Below are positions 60,110 to 64,000 of a stretch of DNA of 64,000 bases, piece by piece; position 1 is the first letter of the stretch; each line of letters begins with the position of its first letter. Made by a program: the position numbers and the translations under genes. Source of the DNA: Rhizobacter sp. (lineage in GTDB: Bacteria > Pseudomonadota > Gammaproteobacteria > Burkholderiales > Burkholderiaceae_C); the NCBI GenBank assembly GCA_019635355.1, contig JAHBZQ010000001.1:3968001-4032000 (forward strand), in the 5' to 3' direction. Under the pieces are notes generated by a model that saw nothing but the letters and a program-made list of their open reading frames with translations, did not search any database and was not told the origin of the DNA.

Positions 60110-60766
60110 ATGCTGAGACCGCTGACGGAATTCAAGGCCGCGATCGTCGACCTCGACGGCACGATGATCGACACGCTGGGGGACTTCGACGTCGCCCTCA
60201 ACGCCATGCTCGACGACTTGTCACTGTCGCGCGTGGACCGTGCGTTCATCGAGCACACCGTGGGCAAAGGCTCGGAGCACCTGATCCGCAGCACGCTGGC
60301 GCATGTGGGCAGCGAGGCCTCGGCCTTCGGCGCCGCGTGGGCGCGCTACCAGCACCACTACCTGCGCATCAACGGCGAGCATGCGGCGGTGTACCCGGGT
60401 GTGCGCGAGGGCCTGCAGGCCATGCAGTCACGAGGCCTCGTGCTGGCCTGCCTCACCAACAAGCCGACCGCCTTCGCGCGGCCGCTGTTGGAGAAGAAAG
60501 GCCTTGACGGCTATTTCGCGCAGGTCTTCGGCGGCGATGCGTTCGAGCGCAGGAAACCCGACCCCTTGCCGTTGCTCAAGACCTGCGAGGCGCTGGGCGT
60601 GCCGCCCTCACGCACGCTGATGGTGGGCGATTCGAGCAACGACGCGCGTGCCGCACGTGCCGCCGGCTGCCCGGTGGTGCTGGTGAGTTACGGCTACAAC
60701 CACGGCGAGCCGGTGCAGGCCGTCGACGCCGATGGCGTGATCGACCGGCTCGACGCCCTGGCCTGA
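60110..60766 (+). CDS. gph: Phosphoglycolate phosphatase
   Basis: A 218-residue HAD-family phosphatase. Motif I is DLDGTMIDT near residue 15, motif II is LTNKPT, motif III is KPDPLPLL and motif IV is MVGDSSND. Coupled with rpe it clears 2-phosphoglycolate; in many Burkholderiales rpe-gph lead into trpEG. Here the next gene is on the other strand. Confidence 0.94.
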   Translation: MLRPLTEFKAAIVDLDGTMIDTLGDFDVALNAMLDDLSLSRVDRAFIEHTVGKGSEHLIRSTLAHVGSEASAFGAAWARYQHHYLRINGEHAAVYPGVREGLQAMQSRGLVLACLTNKPTAFARPLLEKKGLDGYFAQVFGGDAFERRKPDPLPLLKTCEALGVPPSRTLMVGDSSNDARAARAAGCPVVLVSYGYNHGEPVQAVDADGVIDRLDALA

Positions 60767-61369
60767 TCAGCTGTTGGGCGGCAGTGCCGGCGCCTTGCCG
60801 AGCAGCGCGTCTTTCAGGTTGGCATCGGCGGGCGACTGGCCCAGCCAGATCTTCACGAGCGCCGAGAAGAACTCGGGCTCCTTGATCGGCTCGATGGTCG
60901 GCTTGCCGTTCACATAGATCATGGTGCCGGTGCCCGGCGTCCAGTCGACCGAGAACGAGTCACCGGCATTGAGCTTCTTGATGCGGAAGAAGAGCTCGCT
61001 CAGCTTGAGCGTGCCGGCCACCGACTTCGAGAACTCGTCCTTCGGTGCGTTGTCTTCCATGCCGCGGGTGAAGAGCTTGCCGAGTTCACCGGCGTTGATC
61101 TCGCGCAGCATCACGATGTGCACACGCTTCGCGCCGGGCGTGCGCAGCACGTCTTCGGTGGTGTTGGCTTTCTTCGTGAGGTAGAGGCCGGCGGCATAGA
61201 CCTTGAACACCGCCTTGTAGCGCACGCCCGCGCCATTGAGCACGAGCGTGGTGTTGCCCGACTGGATGGCGTTGTCGTACTTCACACCGCCGACCTGGGT
61301 GGTGTCGGCCAGGGCGCTGCCAGCGGCAGCCAGCGACAAGGCGGTGGCGATGATGAGCTTGCGAATCAC
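60767..61369 (-). CDS. Chalcone-isomerase-like exported protein
   Basis: A 200-residue exported protein with a signal peptide (about 1-21, cleavage after ALA). The body matches the bacterial chalcone-isomerase-like family: GVKYDNAIQSGNTTLVLNGAGVRYK-like GAGVRYKAVFKVYAAGLYL, then FSVDWTPGTGTMIYVNGKP. Bacterial members probably bind fatty acids or other ligands. Start GTG at 61369 is chosen since GGAG lies seven bases upstream. It interrupts the usual gph-trpE order. Confidence 0.8.
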   Translation of the reverse strand: MIRKLIIATALSLAAAGSALADTTQVGGVKYDNAIQSGNTTLVLNGAGVRYKAVFKVYAAGLYLTKKANTTEDVLRTPGAKRVHIVMLREINAGELGKLFTRGMEDNAPKDEFSKSVAGTLKLSELFFRIKKLNAGDSFSVDWTPGTGTMIYVNGKPTIEPIKEPEFFSALVKIWLGQSPADANLKDALLGKAPALPPNS

Positions 61370-61492
61370 GGCGAGACTCCGGGCATGGATCGCACGAGCG
61401 TGCGGAAAGCAGGATTGTCGCAAAACGTCGTTCGAATGCGAGGGGCCCAGTTCACGGAAACCCGGGATTCAGGGCTGCGCTTCGAAGTCGCC

Positions 61493-61501
61493 TGCTACAC
61501 T
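61493..61501 (+). promoter_or_regulatory. Candidate extended -10 for trpL-trpE
   Basis: TGCTACACT matches the extended -10 form TGnTATAAT in six of eight defined positions. The -10 hexamer TACACT ends at 61501, six bases before the ATG at 61508. A matching -35 hexamer is not seen. If used, transcription would begin at or close to the A of the leader start codon. Confidence 0.4.
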
Positions 61502-61507
61502 TTTTGG

Positions 61508-61582
61508 ATGTTCATCGCGCGCAAACAAACCAAAGGGTCGCACGACCGGGGAGCTTGGCCCTGGCGTCGCCAGCTTCCGTAG
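61508..61582 (+). CDS. trpL: Candidate tryptophan leader peptide
   Basis: A 24-codon ORF reading MFIARKQTKGSHDRGAWPWR then RQLP. It has two Trp codons (61556-61558 and 61562-61564) as Trp-Pro-Trp near its end, and ends 147 bases before trpE. No other ORF of this kind is visible in the gap. Trp-codon-rich leader ORFs ahead of trpE are the hallmark of attenuation in enteric bacteria and Rhizobium. A leaderless start is suggested by the lack of a ribosome site and the near -10 element. This is sequence inference only. Confidence 0.6.
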   Translation: MFIARKQTKGSHDRGAWPWRRQLP

Positions 61583-61659
61583 GTTGCGTTTGCCGCCGGC
61601 CTTGAGCGTGTTGTCGTGAAACGCTCCGCCTTCGGCTCCACCGGCTGCCCCGCGCGGGC
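61561..61659 (+). promoter_or_regulatory. trp leader stem-loops
   Basis: Possible stems are: CTGGC-GTC-GCCAG (61561-61573), which holds the second Trp codon; GAGCGT (61604-61609) with ACGCTC (61621-61626), nested in GCCGG (61595-61599) with CCGGC (61641-61645); and GCCC (61647-61650) with GGGC (61656-61659). None is followed by a T-run, so no classical terminator is evident. The gap 61583-61729 otherwise holds only the trpE ribosome site. Confidence 0.4.
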
Positions 61660-61729
61660 GCCGTCCGTCTGAACCTCGTCACATGCGGGCTGCATGCTTG
61701 CCCCGCCGGGCCATTGGAGGGCCCAGAAG

Positions 61730-63214
61730 GTGATCACCGAACTCGAATTCAAGAGCCTTGCCGCCGAAGGCTTCAACCGCATTCCGCTGATGGCCGAAGC
61801 CTTCGCGGACCTCGAAACCCCGCTCTCGCTCTACCTCAAGCTTGCCTATGCCTCGGGCAGCGGCAAGCACAGCTTCCTGCTGGAATCGGTGGTGGGCGGC
61901 GAGCGCTTCGGACGCTATTCGTTCATCGGCTTGCCGGCGCGCACGCTGCTGCGCGCCACCGGCTTTCGCACCGAGATCGTCACCGACGGCAAGGTGGTCG
62001 AGACGCACGAGGGCAACCCGCTCGACTTCATCTCCGAGTACCAGAAGCGTTTCAAGGTGGCGCTGCGCCCGGGCCTGCCGCGTTTTTGCGGCGGCCTGGC
62101 CGGCTACTTCGGCTATGACGCGGTGCGCTACATCGAGCCCAAGCTCGCGAAGACCGAGAAGCCGGGTGGCATCGACACACCCGACGTGCTGCTGCTGCAG
62201 TGCGAAGAGCTGGCGGTGATCGACAACCTGTCGGGCCGGCTCTACCTCATCGTCTACGCCGACCCGTCGCAGCCCGAGGCCTACTTCCGAGGCAAGCGCC
62301 GGCTGGCCGAGCTCTCCGACAAGCTCAAGTACAGCGTGACCGCACCGCCCGTGAAGCGCGGCACGTCGCACGCGGTGGAGCGCGAGTTCGCGAAGGAGGA
62401 CTACCTCGCCGCGGTGCTCAAGTCGAAGGAGTACATCGCGGCCGGCGACATGATGCAGGTGCAGATCGGCCAGCGGCTGAAGAAGCGCTACACCGAGTCG
62501 CCGCTCAGCCTGTACCGCGCGCTGCGCTCGCTGAACCCGTCGCCCTACATGTACTTCTACGACATGGGTGACTTCCAGATCGTCGGCGCCTCGCCTGAGA
62601 TCCTGGTGCGGCAGGAGCACACGCCCGAGGGCCAGAAGGTGACGATCCGCCCGCTGGCCGGCACGCGGCCTCGCGGTGCCACGCCCGAGCAGGACAGGGC
62701 GCTGGAAGCCGAGCTCAGCGCCGACCCGAAGGAGCGTGCCGAGCACGTGATGCTGATCGACCTGGCGCGCAACGACATCGGCCGCATCGCCAAGACCGGT
62801 AGCGTGAAGGTGACCGACGCCTTCGTGATCGAGCGCTACTCGCACGTGATGCACATCGTGAGCAACGTCGAAGGCATCCTGAAAGACGGGATGAGCAACC
62901 TCGACGTGCTCAAGGCGACCTTCCCGGCCGGTACGTTGACCGGTGCGCCCAAGGTGCGGGCGATGGAAATCATCGACGAGCTGGAGCCGGTCAAGCGCGG
63001 CATCTACGGCGGCGCCTGCGGCTACCTGAGCTTCGCGGGCGACATGGATGTGGCAATCGCCATCCGCACCGGCATCGTCAAGGACAACACGCTGTACGTG
63101 CAGGCCGCGGCGGGTGTCGTGGCCGACTCGGTGCCCGAGCTGGAATGGAAAGAAACCGAAGCGAAGGCGCGGGCCTTGCTGCGCGCCGCTGAACTCGTCG
63201 AGGAGGGCTTCTGA
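61730..63214 (+). CDS. trpE: Anthranilate synthase component I TrpE
   Basis: A 494-residue chorismate-using enzyme. The N-terminal region has the feedback-inhibition segment ESVVGGERFGRYSF (LLES type). The C-terminal catalytic region has IRPLAGTRPRG, ERAEHVMLIDLARND, ATFPAGTLTGAPK and GGACGYLSF. The start is GTG at 61730, with GGAGG about ten bases upstream; this gives the family N terminus ITELEFKSLA. It is followed directly by trpG. Confidence 0.96.
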   Translation: MITELEFKSLAAEGFNRIPLMAEAFADLETPLSLYLKLAYASGSGKHSFLLESVVGGERFGRYSFIGLPARTLLRATGFRTEIVTDGKVVETHEGNPLDFISEYQKRFKVALRPGLPRFCGGLAGYFGYDAVRYIEPKLAKTEKPGGIDTPDVLLLQCEELAVIDNLSGRLYLIVYADPSQPEAYFRGKRRLAELSDKLKYSVTAPPVKRGTSHAVEREFAKEDYLAAVLKSKEYIAAGDMMQVQIGQRLKKRYTESPLSLYRALRSLNPSPYMYFYDMGDFQIVGASPEILVRQEHTPEGQKVTIRPLAGTRPRGATPEQDRALEAELSADPKERAEHVMLIDLARNDIGRIAKTGSVKVTDAFVIERYSHVMHIVSNVEGILKDGMSNLDVLKATFPAGTLTGAPKVRAMEIIDELEPVKRGIYGGACGYLSFAGDMDVAIAIRTGIVKDNTLYVQAAAGVVADSVPELEWKETEAKARALLRAAELVEEGF

Positions 63215-63799
63215 ATGCTGCTCATGATCGACAACTACGACAGCTTCACCTTTAACTTGGTGCAGTACTTCGCCGAGTTGGGTGAAGACGTCCGCGTCTT
63301 CCGCAATGACGAGATCACGCTCGAAGGCATCAGCGAGTTGAAGCCCGACCAGCTGGTGCTGTCGCCCGGCCCATGCTCACCCGCCGAAGCCGGCATCTGC
63401 GTGAGTGCGATCCAGCACTTCACCGGCAAGCTGCCCATCCTGGGGGTGTGCCTGGGCCACCAGGCCATTGGGGCGGCACTGAAGGGCAAGATCATCCGCG
63501 CGAAGACGCAGATGCACGGCAAGACCGATGTCATCACGACGGACAAGCGTGGTGTGTACAGCGACCTGCCGGAGAAGTTCACCGTCATTCGCTACCACTC
63601 GCTGGTGATCGAGCGGGCGACGCTGCCGAAAGAGCTGGAGATCACCTCGACTTCGCAAGACGACGAGATCATGGGCGTGCGGCACACCGCGCTGGCCGGC
63701 ACGAAGACGCCGCTGGAAGGTGTGCAGTTCCATCCCGAGTCCATCCTCACCGAGCATGGGCACGCGATGCTGAAGAACTTCCTCGAGCTGAAGAACTGA
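63215..63799 (+). CDS. trpG: Anthranilate synthase glutamine amidotransferase TrpG
   Basis: A 194-residue class I glutamine amidotransferase that supplies ammonia to TrpE. Catalytic Cys is in GVCLGHQAIG near residue 79, His and Glu in FHPESIL near the C terminus. The start is one base after the trpE stop codon. TrpD often follows in related genomes; here the next gene is a threonine aldolase. Confidence 0.97.
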   Translation: MLLMIDNYDSFTFNLVQYFAELGEDVRVFRNDEITLEGISELKPDQLVLSPGPCSPAEAGICVSAIQHFTGKLPILGVCLGHQAIGAALKGKIIRAKTQMHGKTDVITTDKRGVYSDLPEKFTVIRYHSLVIERATLPKELEITSTSQDDEIMGVRHTALAGTKTPLEGVQFHPESILTEHGHAMLKNFLELKN

Positions 63800-63811
63800 A
63801 TCGAGCGCGGC

Positions 63812-64000
63812 ATGAAGGTCGTCGATCTGCGCAGCGACACCGTCACCCGGCCCACGCTTGGCATGCGCGAGGCGATGGCGCGGGCCGAGGTGGGCGATGA
63901 CGTGTTCGGCGACGACCCGACCGTCAACCGGCTGCAGGAGCGCATCGCGGCGATGCTGGGCAAAGAGGCGGCGCTCTTCCTGCCCAGCGGCACGCAGAGC
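63812..64000 (+). CDS. ltaE: Low-specificity L-threonine aldolase (partial)
   Basis: The first 63 codons of a PLP enzyme; the rest lies beyond the window. The N terminus VVDLRSDTVTRPT, then GDDVFGDDPTVNRLQERIA and ALFLPSGTQS are typical of LtaE/GLY1-type aldolases, which split threonine or allo-threonine into glycine and acetaldehyde. It starts 12 bp after trpG. Confidence 0.9.
   Translation, partial: MKVVDLRSDTVTRPTLGMREAMARAEVGDDVFGDDPTVNRLQERIAAMLGKEAALFLPSGTQS

Noticed and set aside
61583..61729. Classical rho-independent terminator in the trp leader
   Set aside because: Stems are present but none is followed by a run of T residues, so I do not call a terminator.
1..64000. Mobile element, prophage, CRISPR or anti-phage island
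   Set aside because: No transposase, integrase, phage structural gene, spacer-type direct repeat or defence-family gene was seen. The only repeats are intergenic palindromic elements.

Overview
The window is 64 kb of high-GC, densely packed chromosome with the gene content of a Burkholderiales betaproteobacterium. The mltA/cysE/apaG/rpe/gph/trpEG neighbourhood, the fused indolepyruvate oxidoreductase, the Aer-type PAS chemoreceptor and the YceI/cytochrome b561 cluster all point to the Rubrivivax-Leptothrix-Rhizobacter side of the order. The genus is an inference. I see no rRNA, tRNA, phage, insertion sequence, integrase or CRISPR array. Most of it reads as core or near-core chromosome, with repeats confined to intergenic gaps and gene ends.

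Layout. 0.1-6.2 kb: LemA, an ArsR-type regulator, QueC, an inositol-phosphatase-family enzyme, ProA, then a porin and a tiny periplasmic binding-protein-like gene. 6.2-12.1 kb: a chemoreceptor, three YceI-family lipocalin-like proteins, a hybrid histidine kinase lying between two of them, and a b561 cytochrome. 12.3-18.1 kb: an IclR regulator and a complete branched-chain amino-acid-type ABC transporter (LivG, LivF, binding protein, LivH, LivM). 18.1-24.4 kb: small enzymes (two GFA-fold proteins, TauE/SafE exporter, Asp/Glu racemase-like protein), a TPR protein, TesB, outer-membrane phospholipase A and a lipoprotein. 24.4-32.8 kb: fused indolepyruvate ferredoxin oxidoreductase with a divergent Lrp regulator, a GGDEF protein with a degenerate active site, an EamA exporter, and a NarL-type two-component pair. 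32.7-40.5 kb: NhaR/TerC, a YccA-type membrane protein, LysR, an epimerase, a serine hydrolase, AsnC, an aldo/keto reductase, an L,D-transpeptidase-like protein and a thioredoxin. 40.7-46.6 kb: an Aer-like receptor, a DUF962/fatty-acid-hydroxylase pair, and a Cpx-like operon (Spy-like protein, regulator, kinase). 46.7-54.6 kb: Ku with a MerR-TPR protein and a D-Ala-D-Ala dipeptidase, an SGNH lipoprotein, then a cyanate-use operon (NrtABD-like transporter, cyanase, DUF1348 protein). 54.7-64 kb: an intact diguanylate cyclase, small proteins, a bacterial haemoglobin, MltA, CysE, ApaG, Rpe, Gph, a chalcone-isomerase-like protein, and trpE-trpG with a candidate leader peptide. The window ends inside a threonine aldolase gene.

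How the parts work together. Clear functional units are the Liv-type importer under IclR, the cyanate importer plus cyanase, the envelope-stress-like Spy/regulator/kinase operon, the Lrp-controlled indolepyruvate oxidoreductase, and the tryptophan entry enzymes. The most interesting signal is non-coding or very short: a 24-codon ORF with a Trp-Pro-Trp run ahead of trpE, whose best -10 element would make its mRNA start at or next to the AUG. Other points worth following are a GGDEF protein with a lost A-site but retained I-site, an Arg in place of the Walker A Lys in LivF, an 80-bp repeat present in two inverted copies, and nested inverted repeats between livG and livF. I found no obvious new defence or mobile system.
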